Source of the DNA: Halobiforma nitratireducens JCM 10879 | Lineage (GTDB): Archaea; Halobacteriota; Halobacteria; Halobacteriales; Natrialbaceae | Length of the DNA: 51,845 nt | Assembly (NCBI RefSeq): GCF_000337895.1 | Contig: NZ_AOMA01000048.1 | Location: 1 to 51,845 of the forward strand | Direction: 5' to 3' | In this document: positions 17,595 through 26,810 of the stretch, piece after piece | Layout of the letters: every line of letters starts with the position of its first letter | Numbering within the stretch: the stretch's first letter is position 1 | Translations under genes and position numbers: made by a program | The notes under the pieces: model-generated | Database searches by the model: none | What the model was told of the DNA's origin: nothing | What the model saw: only the letters and a program-made list of their open reading frames with translations

Positions 17595-17867
17595 TTACAG
17601 TCCCTGCTCGCCCATTACGCCACCTTTCTCACCCTCGAGTTCCGTTTGCCGATCGGTGTTCGCTGACTCGCGGTCGTGAGGGTATTCGTCGGGGTCGCCC
17701 TTGATCCGCATCGCGCGCAGGACAGTGACTGCAGCGAGGCCGAACAAAACAGCCGACAGATACCAGTAGCTCGTCCCGCCGAGAAACAGCGTTCCGGCGC
17801 TTGCAACGACACACAGCACCGCAGTGACGCCGTACTCGTTGAGGTCGGATAGCCGAGAAACCGACAT
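17595..17867 (-). CDS. Small two-helix membrane protein, hypothetical
   Basis: This 90-residue protein starts at ATG 17867 with MSVSRLSDLNEYGVTAVLCV. It has two transmembrane helices (about 13-32 and 36-56) and a charged tail with DPDEYPHDRES and two Glu/Gly runs. I do not recognise a family. The longer open frame to 18533 is read-through in antisense of the neighbouring gene. An A/T-rich box (reverse strand GAATAAAAAGG, near 17884-17894) precedes the start and could be the promoter. The gene runs into the decayed transferase. Confidence 0.6.
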   Translation of the reverse strand: MSVSRLSDLNEYGVTAVLCVVASAGTLFLGGTSYWYLSAVLFGLAAVTVLRAMRIKGDPDEYPHDRESANTDRQTELEGEKGGVMGEQGL

Positions 17868-18004
17868 ACGATCGAAAAACACCTTTTTATTCAAAAAACC
17901 TTGCAAAATAGGCCGTCTTCGATGGATTCGGTGGCTACCCGACGGTTTCGAGAGACGGATTCGCCCGTGACGAACAGCCGGACTTCGGATGTCGCCACTC
18001 GAGT

Positions 18005-18964
18005 TCAGTCCCGGTTCCGGTTCGGTTCCCACTCGCCGCAGGCGTCCATGTCGTCCATTGCGGTCTCGTGGTAGGTGCAGTACGGCACCATGCCCGACGA
18101 GGAGCGGGCGTACTCGAAGTGCCGGCAGTTTCCACAGTAGCGGTCGGCCGGCTCCCGGTCGGCGTCGGTCTGTGGGTCCGGCGAGCCGACGATCTCGGCG
18201 CTGCCTGGACCCGTGTCGTTGGCGTCGAGCGGTGACGTAATGTCCGAGGCAGCCGATCCGCCGTCGCTCGTGGCTCGGTTCGTAGCTCCGATCCGGTTCG
18301 TCGACGACCCCTGCGACCCGGACGACTGCGTCCGTCCGTCGCCGGCGTTCGTCTGGGTCTCGACCTCGCCGTCCGGTGTCGATCCGAGAAAGCCAACCCC
18401 GCCGACGCCGGTCGCCGGTTCGTCGTCGTCCTCGACCTCGAGGACGGTCTGGTTCTTCCGGGTGACGTTCATCTCGAGCATGCCGCCGGGGTCGTTGCGC
18501 GTCTTGAAGTTGACGACGGCGGTGAACAGACACCAGACGGCCGTAAAGAGCCCCAGCAGGTAGATCGCCGACACCTCGAGGGTGAGCTGGTCGCTGCCGT
18601 AGCGCCAGTTCTCGGGGTAGGCGTACCAGAAGAGGCTCACACCGAGCAGACAGAGGCTGGCGCTGATCGCCGCGGCAGCCCGTACCCGTGGTCCGGCCGG
18701 GAGCACAATGAAGACGCCGACGAGCGCCGCCGGGACGCCCAGTCCTGCCAGAACGCCGGCGACTTGGACGACGACGAACTGGTCGGCTATCCCCCAGTCG
18801 ACGAGGCCGATCGCGAGGCCTGCGAAGAAGTCCGTCGTCGCCACGAGGACGGCGACGATCGAGAGCGCCGCCCCGAGCAGTACAAGCGCCGTCCCTGCGT
18901 ACAGCCGCCGGAGGCTCGTCACCTCTCGTTCCGCCCCTTCGTAAACCTCCGTCAGGCTTGTCAT
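18005..18964 (-). CDS. Haloarchaeal membrane protein with C-terminal zinc site (DUF7139-like)
   Basis: This 319-residue protein has four membrane helices in the first half (ALVLLGAALSIVAVLVATT; VVVQVAGVLAGLGVPAALVG; two more near 110-165). A linker rich in Ser, Gly, Asp and Thr follows, then a C-terminal Cys/His cluster (YCGNCRHFEYARSS ... YCTYHETAMDDMDACGEW) likely to bind metal. I believe it belongs to a haloarchaea-specific family (the DUF7139 number is from memory). ATG 18964 (MTSLTEVYEGAEREVTSLRR) was chosen over the open frame from 19075, which extends through the divergent promoter region. Confidence 0.65.
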   Translation of the reverse strand: MTSLTEVYEGAEREVTSLRRLYAGTALVLLGAALSIVAVLVATTDFFAGLAIGLVDWGIADQFVVVQVAGVLAGLGVPAALVGVFIVLPAGPRVRAAAAISASLCLLGVSLFWYAYPENWRYGSDQLTLEVSAIYLLGLFTAVWCLFTAVVNFKTRNDPGGMLEMNVTRKNQTVLEVEDDDEPATGVGGVGFLGSTPDGEVETQTNAGDGRTQSSGSQGSSTNRIGATNRATSDGGSAASDITSPLDANDTGPGSAEIVGSPDPQTDADREPADRYCGNCRHFEYARSSSGMVPYCTYHETAMDDMDACGEWEPNRNRD

Positions 18965-19096
18965 ACCCGGGTCGTTCGACCTCCCGTCACAAAACGGTAC
19001 GTCAGACACATCTCGAGAGTCGGAGAGGTGAGGCCGCTTGTAGTCATCCCACGGACCTGTCCGGATATGGCCCATGATAACGTGGGTAGAGAGAAG

Positions 19097-19104
19097 TTAT
19101 TTAT
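19097..19104 (+). promoter_or_regulatory. TATA box of the aminotransferase gene
   Basis: TTATTTAT stands out in GC-rich surroundings. It would start transcription near 19128, giving a leader of about 33 nt before ATG 19161. It is the first clear promoter of the 19-28 kb amine cluster. Confidence 0.55.
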
Positions 19105-19160
19105 GTCTGCTCCGCGTCGCCAGGACTGTACCGGAAATAAGTTTCCGGCCTGTGTCGACG

Positions 19161-20555
19161 ATGGAACGGAACACTCCCACCGCGACGGACGGGCTACTCT
19201 CCCGCGAGAAGAGCCGCTACCGGGATCGAACGACCGACTCAGCCGAGATGGCCGACGAGTTGCGGGAACTGGTACCGGCCGGCGTCTGCAGCACCTTCCG
19301 AGCCTACGATCCGCATCCCGTACACGCCGACCGAGCCGAGGGCACGTACCTCTTCGACGTCGATGGCAACCGCTACGTCGACTTCGCGCTCAACAACGGG
19401 GCGCAACTCGTTGGCCACGCACACCCGCGACTGACGGATGAGATTACGGAGCAGGTACAGCGGGGGACGCTCTACACACGCCCGAACGAACTGCTCGAGG
19501 CCGCGGCGCGACCCCTGATCGAGCGCTGGGAGGCGATCCAACAGGTCCGCTTTACCAACAGCGGCACGGAGTCGGTAATGCACGCCAGCAGGCTCGCACG
19601 AGCCTACACCGGCTGTGAGAAACTCATTCGGATGGAAGGTGCGTATCACGGCGCACACGACCCGGCGCTCGTGAGCAAGATGCCGCCTCTCGAGGCCGTC
19701 GGCCCCGCGGACGACCCGAACCCGGTCCGGGAGTCGAAGGGCGTCCCCGCCGACGCCGAGGACCAGCTCCTGTTGGCCCAGTACAACGACGCGGACAGCG
19801 TCGAACGGCTGTTGCGGGACCACGGGGACGAGGTCGCAGCGATCCTCGTCGAACCCGCCTGTCTCAACCTCGGGCTCGTCGAGCCGGAAAGCGGTTTCCT
19901 TCATCGCTTGCGCGAACTCGCCGACGAGCACGACGTGTTGCTGGTGTTCGACGAGGTGAAAACCGGCGTCAAGCTGGCTCCAGGGGGCGGGGCGGAGTAC
20001 TACGGCGTCCAGCCTGATCTGGTCGCGCTGGCGAAAGCCATCGGCGGGGGATACCCCGTCGGCGCGTTCGGCGGCCGCCGCGAGATCATGCAACTGATCG
20101 CCGACGACCTCGAGGACGGGACGGCGACCGGTGCCGCCCACTACGGCACCTACAACGGGAACCCGCTCGCATTGCGGGCGGTCAGCGTCACGCTCTCGGA
20201 AATTCTGACCGACGATGCCTACGAGCGGATCGACGACCTCTCCGAGCGGCTGGCCGCGGGCTACCGCGGGATAATCGAGGACGTCGGCCTCGAGGCTCAC
20301 GTACGACGCGCGGGCTCCCAGGGCATGGTCTACTTCACCGACGAGCGGATCAGCACGTTTCGTGACTGGAGCCGCATCGACGAGGAGTTCCACGAAGCGT
20401 ACTGGCTGGGGATGGTCAACCGCGGCGTGTTCCCTCACCCACACGACGCCTCCCAGCAGTGGACCGTCAGCGTTCAGCACGACGCCGACGACGTCGACGC
20501 CCACCTCGAGGCGTTCGCGGACCTCGCCACTGATTTAGCCGCCGCCCAGCAGTGA
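19161..20555 (+). CDS. Class III aminotransferase (glutamate-1-semialdehyde aminomutase-like)
   Basis: This 464-residue fold-type I PLP enzyme has RFTNSGTESVMHASRLARAYTG (phosphate-binding), MEGAYHGAHDP, the cofactor Asp in LLVFDEVKTGVKLAPGG, and the Schiff-base Lys in ALAKAIGGGYPVGAFGG (about 292). It resembles the glutamate-1-semialdehyde aminomutase branch. The position next to polyamine-type uptake and an agmatinase argues against haem synthesis and for an omega-amine or beta-amino acid substrate. That is inference from context. ATG 19161 was chosen because it follows the TATA box; the regulator gene starts 10 bp after the stop. Confidence 0.82.
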   Translation: MERNTPTATDGLLSREKSRYRDRTTDSAEMADELRELVPAGVCSTFRAYDPHPVHADRAEGTYLFDVDGNRYVDFALNNGAQLVGHAHPRLTDEITEQVQRGTLYTRPNELLEAAARPLIERWEAIQQVRFTNSGTESVMHASRLARAYTGCEKLIRMEGAYHGAHDPALVSKMPPLEAVGPADDPNPVRESKGVPADAEDQLLLAQYNDADSVERLLRDHGDEVAAILVEPACLNLGLVEPESGFLHRLRELADEHDVLLVFDEVKTGVKLAPGGGAEYYGVQPDLVALAKAIGGGYPVGAFGGRREIMQLIADDLEDGTATGAAHYGTYNGNPLALRAVSVTLSEILTDDAYERIDDLSERLAAGYRGIIEDVGLEAHVRRAGSQGMVYFTDERISTFRDWSRIDEEFHEAYWLGMVNRGVFPHPHDASQQWTVSVQHDADDVDAHLEAFADLATDLAAAQQ

Positions 20556-20565
20556 CCGAACGAGC

Positions 20566-21597
20566 ATGACGAGCGATCCCGACCGCCGGACCTACGACGT
20601 GCTTCGCCTGCTGTCTGCCCACGAACCGATCGGCAGCGTCCATCTCACCGAGCACCTCAGGGAGCGAGGGTACTCGGTGACCGAACGAACTGTGCGGCTC
20701 ACGCTGGCCGAACTCGACGAGGAGGGGCTGACCGAGAAAGCCGGCTCGCGGGGACGGCGGCTGACCGAGGCTGGCCACGCGGAACTCGAGCGCGGCGGCG
20801 TCGCGGGTCGTACCGAACGGCTCCGGGAACGGCTCCTCGAGCTGACCAGCCACGTCACCTACGACCCGGGCAGCGACGAGGGAGACCTTGTCGTCGGTAC
20901 CGTAACTGTGCCGGCGGCCGAGCGGGATCGACTCGAGGAACTGCTAACACGGATCGACGAGTCGCCGATGGGGCCGGTTCGTGTGTCGGTCCGGCCAGTC
21001 GGCGGCGAGGAGGACGCGGATCGACTCGAGGTCGCGGTCCCCTCGAGCGTCACGATCGACGGTGTGCTCCTCTCACGGGGAATCGATGCCGACCTCGAGG
21101 CAAGCGGTGTAATCGAGTATCACGCCGCACCCGATCCGGAGATCGTTCCCTACGACGACCTGGACCCGGCGACGGACGGCGGCGCTGTCCTGCGGTTTAC
21201 GGACGTGATCGGCGACGAGCGGGCGACCCTCGATATCGTTTCCCTGCTTATCGAGGCCGGCCGGACCGACGTCGCCGGTGCGTTGGCGGACGAACGCGGG
21301 TTGCTCGTCGCGGACGCCCTCGAGTTCCCGCTGTCGCGGTACGAGACCGTCACCGACGTAGCCGGCGAGACCAGAGACCGGCTCGGGGGCGTCCTCGACC
21401 ATCGGCGACCCCGGGAGACGGGACCGTTCCCGTGGGGCGAGCCGGGGTGGACCTCCGGAACTCTGACTTACGCCGGCGCTGCCGGGTGTGTCGTCGCCCG
21501 GTGTGTCGAAGCCGGTATCGCAGACGAGTGGCGGATGCTCGACTCGGTCCGGTCCGTCTCGACGCTCGAGGACGGTCCCTCGAGTGGGACGTACTGA
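20566..21597 (+). CDS. NrpR-like transcriptional regulator (winged helix + DUF128)
   Basis: This 343-residue protein starts with an RNase-R-type winged helix (TYDVLRLLSAHEPIGSVHL, RGYSVTERTVRLTLAELDEE, residues 8-70). A DUF128/NRD regulatory domain follows, with GTVTVP, VTIDGVLLSRGI and LRFTDVIGDERATLDIVSLL. NrpR represses nitrogen genes in methanogens and senses 2-oxoglutarate; a similar role here is inferred. The C-terminal half of a canonical NrpR (a second NRD domain) seems absent or reduced. It sits between the aminotransferase and the ABC genes, so it is a good candidate for local control. A related but broken copy lies at 26807-27425. Confidence 0.8.
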   Translation: MTSDPDRRTYDVLRLLSAHEPIGSVHLTEHLRERGYSVTERTVRLTLAELDEEGLTEKAGSRGRRLTEAGHAELERGGVAGRTERLRERLLELTSHVTYDPGSDEGDLVVGTVTVPAAERDRLEELLTRIDESPMGPVRVSVRPVGGEEDADRLEVAVPSSVTIDGVLLSRGIDADLEASGVIEYHAAPDPEIVPYDDLDPATDGGAVLRFTDVIGDERATLDIVSLLIEAGRTDVAGALADERGLLVADALEFPLSRYETVTDVAGETRDRLGGVLDHRRPRETGPFPWGEPGWTSGTLTYAGAAGCVVARCVEAGIADEWRMLDSVRSVSTLEDGPSSGTY

Positions 21598-21655
21598 CAG
21601 GGCGGACGTTTTGCCGGCCGATCCGCGTCGACGCGTCGGATATCGGTGTGCGAAG

Positions 21656-21663
21656 TTTTATAC
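21656..21663 (+). promoter_or_regulatory. TATA box of the polyamine ABC operon
   Basis: TTTTATAC lies about 40 nt before ATG 21700, giving a leader of roughly 12-15 nt. It is the best promoter for the four-gene run 21700-26810, whose genes are separated by 0-4 bp or overlap. Confidence 0.55.
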
Positions 21664-21699
21664 CGGTCACATGGATACTGAGGCGTAGGTGGCAATGAC

Positions 21700-22800
21700 A
21701 TGCCAGGGAAAACCACGCACGATCGACGGACGTTCCTGCGGTCCGCCGCGGCGACCGGCGCGGCTGCGACTCTCGGGGGGCTCGCAGGCTGTACGGGCTT
21801 TCTCGAGGACGACACGTTGAGCGTCGCCGTCTACGGCGGCGTGTTCCAGGACGTACTCGAGGACGAACTGTTCGAACCGTTCAACGACGAGGTCGACTTC
21901 GAGGCGACCTCCGAAGAGCAGCCGACGGCCGAGGAGGCGCTGGCCCAGTACGAGAGCGCGGTCAACGCGGGCGAGGCACCCGTAGACGTCGCGATCATGT
22001 CCACCGTCGGGGTTCTCCGGGGTCTGAACTCCGATCTGTGGCACATCTGGGGGAGCGAAGACGAGTTCGAGAACCTCGAGTACATCAGTGACGACCTGAT
22101 CGAGGAGGCCGACGGCGGTATCGCGAGTATCGGTGCTCTCTCGTGGTACATCAATCTCGTCCAGAACACGGAAGTCGTCGACGAACCACTCGATAGCTGG
22201 GAAGTCCTCTGGGACGACGAGTACGAGGATACGTTCGGGCTGTTGGGCCTGGCGTCGAACTCGTTTCTGCTCGATATCACTGCGGAAGTCCAGTTCGGCG
22301 GTCAGGAGATACTCGAGGACCGCGACGGCGTCGAGGACGTGTTCGAGGAACTCGAGGGCGTCACCGACCAGGCGAACTTCTGGTACGAGAACGAGGCCGA
22401 GTTCCAGCAGCGACTCCGCGACGGCGAGGTCCCTGCCGGGATGCTCTACAGCGATATCACGCGAGTGATGCAGGACGACGGCGCGCCCGTCCAGTCGAAC
22501 TTCGTCGAGGAGGGATCGGTGCTCGACTCCGGCTCCTGGGTCACGCTCGAGACCTCCGATCGCACCGAGGAGGCCCGACAGTTCATCGACTACGCCAGCC
22601 GGCCGGAGATCCAGGACCGCGTGGCCGAGAACCTCTATACGGCCCCGACGATCGACCGTGAACACTCCGAGATCGACGACGAGACCTACGAGGAGATCGC
22701 GGGTCCGGGCCCGGAGGAAGCGATCGTCCCGCACTACGAGCTGTATCTCGAAGAAGAGGACTGGGTCAACGAACGCTGGGAGGAGTTCATCATCGGCTAA
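21700..22800 (+). CDS. Polyamine-type ABC transporter binding lipoprotein (PotD/PotF-like)
   Basis: This 366-residue protein has a Tat signal (HDRRTFLRSAAATGAAATLG) and lipobox LAGC, so it is exported folded and lipid-anchored outside. The mature protein has PotD/PotF landmarks: LSVAVYGGVFQDVLEDE, ALSWYINLVQNTEVVDEPLD and SWEVLWDDEYEDTFGLLGLA. The C-terminal EARQFIDYASRPEIQDRVAEN is also typical. It binds spermidine, putrescine or a related compound; the exact ligand is not determinable. It is first in an operon with ATPase and permease. Confidence 0.85.
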   Translation: MPGKTTHDRRTFLRSAAATGAAATLGGLAGCTGFLEDDTLSVAVYGGVFQDVLEDELFEPFNDEVDFEATSEEQPTAEEALAQYESAVNAGEAPVDVAIMSTVGVLRGLNSDLWHIWGSEDEFENLEYISDDLIEEADGGIASIGALSWYINLVQNTEVVDEPLDSWEVLWDDEYEDTFGLLGLASNSFLLDITAEVQFGGQEILEDRDGVEDVFEELEGVTDQANFWYENEAEFQQRLRDGEVPAGMLYSDITRVMQDDGAPVQSNFVEEGSVLDSGSWVTLETSDRTEEARQFIDYASRPEIQDRVAENLYTAPTIDREHSEIDDETYEEIAGPGPEEAIVPHYELYLEEEDWVNERWEEFIIG

Positions 22801-22803
22801 GCG

Positions 22804-23901
22804 ATGAGCGGCATCACACTCGAGGGCGTCGAGAAGCGGTATCCGGGCGGCGTGCTCGCAGTCAAGGGCGTCGACATCGATATCGAGAGCGGCGAGTTCG
22901 TCACGCTCGTCGGCCCGTCCGGCTGCGGGAAGACGACCACGCTGCGGACGATCGCCGGGTTCGAGCAGCCGACCGACGGGACGGTCTCGATCGCCGACGA
23001 GGTCGTGACCGATCTGCCGCCGTACGAACGGGATACGGGGATGGTGTTCCAGGACTTCGCACTGTTTCCCCACATGACCATCCACGACAACGTCGCCTAC
23101 GGGATGGAGGCCGACGGCGGCTACCTCGACGAGGAGATCGACGCTCGGGTCGCGGAGATGCTCGAACTCGTCGAACTCCCGGGAATGGGCGATCGGACGC
23201 CCGACCAGCTGTCGGGTGGGCAGCAACAGCGTGTTGCTCTCGCTCGCGCGCTCGCGCCGAAACCCCAGGCGTTGTTGCTCGACGAACCGCTCGCGAGCCT
23301 GGACAAGAAGCTCCGGGAACAGATGCAAGTTGAGCTCCGGCGCATCCAACAGGAGGTCGGCATCACCACCGTCTTCGTCACGCACAACCAGGAAGAGGCG
23401 CTGACGATGTCCGATCGAATCGCCGTGATGAACGACGGCCGCTTCGAGCAGGTCGGGCCGCCGGGCGAGGTGTACGACGACCCTGAGACGCGGTTCGTCG
23501 CCGACTTCCTCGGGACGGCCAACATCTTCGACGGCACCGTCGAATCGGTCGCAGACGGCGTCGCTACCGTCGAGTGTGGCGACACAACGCTCCGGGCGCG
23601 GAACGTGGGCAGCGTCGGAGCCGGAGACAGCGCGTCGGTCGTAATCCGTCCCGAGCGGTTCGACCTCGAGGCCGCCTCGACCGACGGGGGAACGACTGCT
23701 ACGGCCTCCGAGGGTGCGAACGTCTTCGAGGGCACGATCACGTTCCGACGACACCTCGGGAGCAGCATCGAGTACCACCTCGAGACGCTCGCGGGACGCG
23801 AACTCGTGGTCGTGAGACGCAGCGGACACGACGAACGAACCGCCGGCGATCGGGTCTCGGTCCGTGTCGGCGTCGACGACTGCCGGATCGTGGAGGCATA
23901 G
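22804..23901 (+). CDS. Polyamine-type ABC transporter ATPase (PotA-like)
   Basis: This 365-residue protein has the Walker A motif GPSGCGKTTTLRTIAG, Q-loop MVFQDFALFPHMT, signature LSGGQQQRVALARAL, Walker B ALLLDEPLASLD and H-loop VFVTHNQEEAL. A C-terminal TOBE domain (about 240-365; GDSASVVIRPERFDLE) is typical of PotA and other MalK-like ATPases. It powers the uptake of the ligand bound by the preceding lipoprotein. The next gene starts immediately after the TAG stop, so translation is coupled. Confidence 0.93.
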   Translation: MSGITLEGVEKRYPGGVLAVKGVDIDIESGEFVTLVGPSGCGKTTTLRTIAGFEQPTDGTVSIADEVVTDLPPYERDTGMVFQDFALFPHMTIHDNVAYGMEADGGYLDEEIDARVAEMLELVELPGMGDRTPDQLSGGQQQRVALARALAPKPQALLLDEPLASLDKKLREQMQVELRRIQQEVGITTVFVTHNQEEALTMSDRIAVMNDGRFEQVGPPGEVYDDPETRFVADFLGTANIFDGTVESVADGVATVECGDTTLRARNVGSVGAGDSASVVIRPERFDLEAASTDGGTTATASEGANVFEGTITFRRHLGSSIEYHLETLAGRELVVVRRSGHDERTAGDRVSVRVGVDDCRIVEA

Positions 23902-25797
23902 ATGGCGGCGGAAACGCCACCGTCCGAGGCCGACGCGGACGACCCGGGCTCCGGCTCCGAGACCGTCAACTCCGGCCGTGCAGGGTTGAAGGCCAACGCG
24001 AAGTGGTACGTCGTCTCCTACCCGCTGTTCTGGCTGGGGCTGATCTTTCTCGTACCGCTGGCGATGCTGTTCGCGTTCAGCTTCTACGTGAACATCCCCG
24101 GCGGTCGGTACGAGATGGGCCTTACCCTCGAGAACTACGCCCGCTTTCTGACCAGCGAGCTCTACCTGGGCCAGCTGTGGCTGACGATCGAGATCGCGCT
24201 GGTCACCGCGGCGATTTCGCTGCTGCTTGGCTACCCCATCGCGTACTATCTCGCACGCATGGAGCGGGCGTGGCTGCGGAGTCTGCTACTGATCACGATC
24301 ATCTCGTCGCTGTGGGTAACCTACGTCATTCGTGCCTACGCGTGGCAGGTGATCCTCGCGTCGGGCGGGCTCCTGAGTTCGGTCGGCGTCAGCGTGGGAC
24401 TCCTGTCCGAACCCCAGGCGTTCTATCCCGGCTACTGGGGACTGATCGTCGGCATGGTGTACGTCTTCCTGCCGTTTATGATCCTCACGCTCTACAGCAG
24501 CATCCGCAACATCGACGGCGAACTGCTCGAGGCCTCGAAGAACCTCGGAGCGGGACCGGTTCGGACGTTCCGGCGCGTGACACTCCCGCTCTCGAAGAAC
24601 GGGATTATGAGCGGATCGGCGCTGGTCTTTATTCTCGCACTGGGTTCGTACGTTCTGCCGCGACTGCTTGGAAGCTCCGCCGAACGGACGCTGCCGGTGC
24701 TGATCGAGCAACAGATCATGAGCGAGGCGAACTACCCCTTCGGTGCCGCGATGAGTATCGGGCTGATCGTCGTGGTCGTCGCGTTCCTGTGGGTAATGGT
24801 CCGGTTCACGAACCTCACGACTGGCAGCCTCGGCGGTTCCGAGACGGCGACACCCGACGGTGAGTCGCCGAGTTCGGCAGCACAGTCGACAGGCGTGGGT
24901 GGCCGACTCCGGAGTGGGTTCGGGTCGCTCGCCGCGGCCGTCGGGCTGACTCGAGCAGTCGCCGGCGTCGGGTCGGCCGTCAACGCTGCCGTCACCGTCG
25001 TCAACGCCGAGACGCGCGAACGGGTGCTTTCGATCGCCAGCAGGGCCTACGCGGCCGCCGTGATGGTCTTTATCGCCGCACCGCTTGCGATCATCATCGC
25101 CGTCTCGTTCACGCCCGAACAGTTCCTCACGTTCCCGCCTGGCGGGTTCTCGATGCAGTGGTACGTCGAGTTCTTCACGGACCCCGACTGGGTGCTGGCG
25201 CTGTTGAACAGCCTCGGGATCGCCGGTGCCGTCGCGGTGCTCAGCACGACGATTGGCGGTAGCCTTGCGTTCGCCCTCGACCGGTTCGACTACCGCTGGG
25301 GGACGATCTTCGGGACGTTCGGTGTCCTGCCGATCCTCGTCCCGCCCGTCATCGTCGGGGTTGCGTTCCTAGTGTTCTTCTTAGAGCTCGGGCTGGCCGG
25401 CTCACGGTTGAGCATTATCGTCGCTCACGGGATTTTCTACGCGCCGTTTCCCTTCATCTTGATCTCGCAGGGACTGCGCGAGATCGATCGGACCTACGAG
25501 GAGGCCGCGATGAACCTCGGTGCGTCGCCAGGCCGGACGATCCGGACGATCACGTATCCGCTCTTGCGGGCCAACGTGGTCTCTGGTGCGCTGTTTGCTT
25601 TCATCCTCTCGCTGAACGAGTACATCATCGCGTGGCTCCTGTCGCTGTTTTTGGTCGATACGATCCCGATCCAGATATTCAACTCGCTGCGATACGGGTA
25701 TACGCCGACTATCGCAGCCGCGAGCGTGGTCTTCATCGTACTGACCGTGGTCGTGATGAGCTCGATCGACCGCATGTCCGGAGGGATCTGGGAGTGA
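23902..25797 (+). CDS. Fused PotB-PotC-type ABC permease
   Basis: This 631-residue protein has two complete permease domains in one chain. The first (about 25-310) has EAA loop ASKNLGAGPVRTFRRVTLPL. The second (about 385-631) has EAA loop AAMNLGASPGRTIRTITYPL. Each has about six helices. The linker of about 75 residues is Gly/Ser/Ala-rich and ends in a Val/Asn region before the second domain. PotB and PotC are normally separate proteins that pair as a heterodimer; here the fusion fixes the stoichiometry. The next gene overlaps the stop by GTGA. Confidence 0.9.
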   Translation: MAAETPPSEADADDPGSGSETVNSGRAGLKANAKWYVVSYPLFWLGLIFLVPLAMLFAFSFYVNIPGGRYEMGLTLENYARFLTSELYLGQLWLTIEIALVTAAISLLLGYPIAYYLARMERAWLRSLLLITIISSLWVTYVIRAYAWQVILASGGLLSSVGVSVGLLSEPQAFYPGYWGLIVGMVYVFLPFMILTLYSSIRNIDGELLEASKNLGAGPVRTFRRVTLPLSKNGIMSGSALVFILALGSYVLPRLLGSSAERTLPVLIEQQIMSEANYPFGAAMSIGLIVVVVAFLWVMVRFTNLTTGSLGGSETATPDGESPSSAAQSTGVGGRLRSGFGSLAAAVGLTRAVAGVGSAVNAAVTVVNAETRERVLSIASRAYAAAVMVFIAAPLAIIIAVSFTPEQFLTFPPGGFSMQWYVEFFTDPDWVLALLNSLGIAGAVAVLSTTIGGSLAFALDRFDYRWGTIFGTFGVLPILVPPVIVGVAFLVFFLELGLAGSRLSIIVAHGIFYAPFPFILISQGLREIDRTYEEAAMNLGASPGRTIRTITYPLLRANVVSGALFAFILSLNEYIIAWLLSLFLVDTIPIQIFNSLRYGYTPTIAAASVVFIVLTVVVMSSIDRMSGGIWE

Positions 25798-26810
25798 CAG
25801 CCGAGCGCGTCCGCGTCGCTGTCGCCCAGACGGTCCCCGAGTTCGGGGCCGTCGAACGGAATCGGCGACGAACACTCGAGATCGTCCGGCACAACGCCGA
25901 CGCCGACCTCGTCGTCCTCCCCGAACTCGCGACGACGGGGTACGTCTTCGAATCCGAGGACGAACTCGACGCGCTCGCGGAACCTCGAGAGGGCGAGACG
26001 GTAACCGCCTGGGCTTCCGTCGCCGCGGAAACGGACACCCGGATCGTCGGTGGGATCGCCGAGCGCGTCGATGCTTCTGCGGGCGAACCGGGCGAACCGG
26101 GAGAACCGGGCGAACCGGGCGAATCGACGTACTACAACAGTGCCGTCGTCGTCTCACCCGACGGCCTCGAGGGCGTCTACCGGAAGGTTCACCGCTGGAA
26201 CGAGGAGAAACGCTGGTTCCGGGCCGGCTCGGAACTACCCGTCTTCGAGACGCCGTTCGGACGGCTCGGCGTGCAAGTCTGTAACGACCAGTGGTTCCCG
26301 GCGGCGACGATCACCCAGGCGCGAGCGGGTGCGGACTTGATCGCAGTGCCGACGAACTGGGTGCCGAACCCGGTCGTCGGCGACGGTGAACACGAGCTCC
26401 GCAGCGAGAACGGGGGCGACGACTACGACGACGACCGCCTGTCGGGTTGGACGATGGGCGTCCACCAGGCGATCGCTCACGCCGACGCGAACCAGGTCTG
26501 GATCGCCTGTGCCGACAGAGCCGGCACCGAACGGGGCACCCAGTTCGAAGGACAGAGCGTGATCGTCGGTCCTGGCGAACTGGCCGCGGGGCCGGCCCCG
26601 GCCGACGGGGAAGCCGTGCTGACAGCCGACTGTGATCTCGCTCGAGCGCGGGACAAGGCGTTGACTCCGCGTGACGACGCGCTCGAGGATCGCCGGCCGT
26701 CGGTGTACGATCTCCAGGGCGGATCGAACAGAGAGGAAGACACCGACGCCCAAACGGAAACCCCGACCGAAGCCGAAACCGACGGCGACGAGGCTTCGAG
26801 CCGACGCTAA
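25794..26810 (+). CDS. Carbon-nitrogen hydrolase (nitrilase superfamily)
   Basis: This 338-residue protein has the Glu-Lys-Cys triad of the superfamily: Glu in VVLPELATTGYVF (about 43), Lys in YRKVHRWNEEKRWF (about 130) and Cys in LGVQVCNDQWFPA (about 162). It hydrolyses an amide or carbamoyl group. In this cluster an N-carbamoylputrescine amidase-like or other polyamine-amide role is plausible, but this is inference. Residues 96-110 form an odd GEP tandem repeat from a 9-bp DNA repeat inserted before the second strand. The acidic C-terminal tail is 30 or so residues. GTG 25794 overlaps the permease stop, so it is translationally coupled. Confidence 0.82.
   Translation: MTAERVRVAVAQTVPEFGAVERNRRRTLEIVRHNADADLVVLPELATTGYVFESEDELDALAEPREGETVTAWASVAAETDTRIVGGIAERVDASAGEPGEPGEPGEPGESTYYNSAVVVSPDGLEGVYRKVHRWNEEKRWFRAGSELPVFETPFGRLGVQVCNDQWFPAATITQARAGADLIAVPTNWVPNPVVGDGEHELRSENGGDDYDDDRLSGWTMGVHQAIAHADANQVWIACADRAGTERGTQFEGQSVIVGPGELAAGPAPADGEAVLTADCDLARARDKALTPRDDALEDRRPSVYDLQGGSNREEDTDAQTETPTEAETDGDEASSRR
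26082..26126. repeat. 9-bp tandem repeat inside the nitrilase-family gene
   Basis: Five copies of a GGCGAACCG unit (one with AGA, one with ATC) encode Gly-Glu-Pro repeats. The unit is a multiple of three, so copy-number slippage changes length but not frame. Confidence 0.75.

Noticed and set aside
17595..18533. 312-codon reverse-strand protein
   Set aside because: The upstream part is in a shadow frame of the membrane-protein gene at 18005-18964; only the last 90 codons look real.
21667..23829. 720-codon open frame on the reverse strand
   Set aside because: It is antisense to the binding protein and ATPase genes, which carry clear motifs; the frame is open only because of codon bias in GC-rich DNA.
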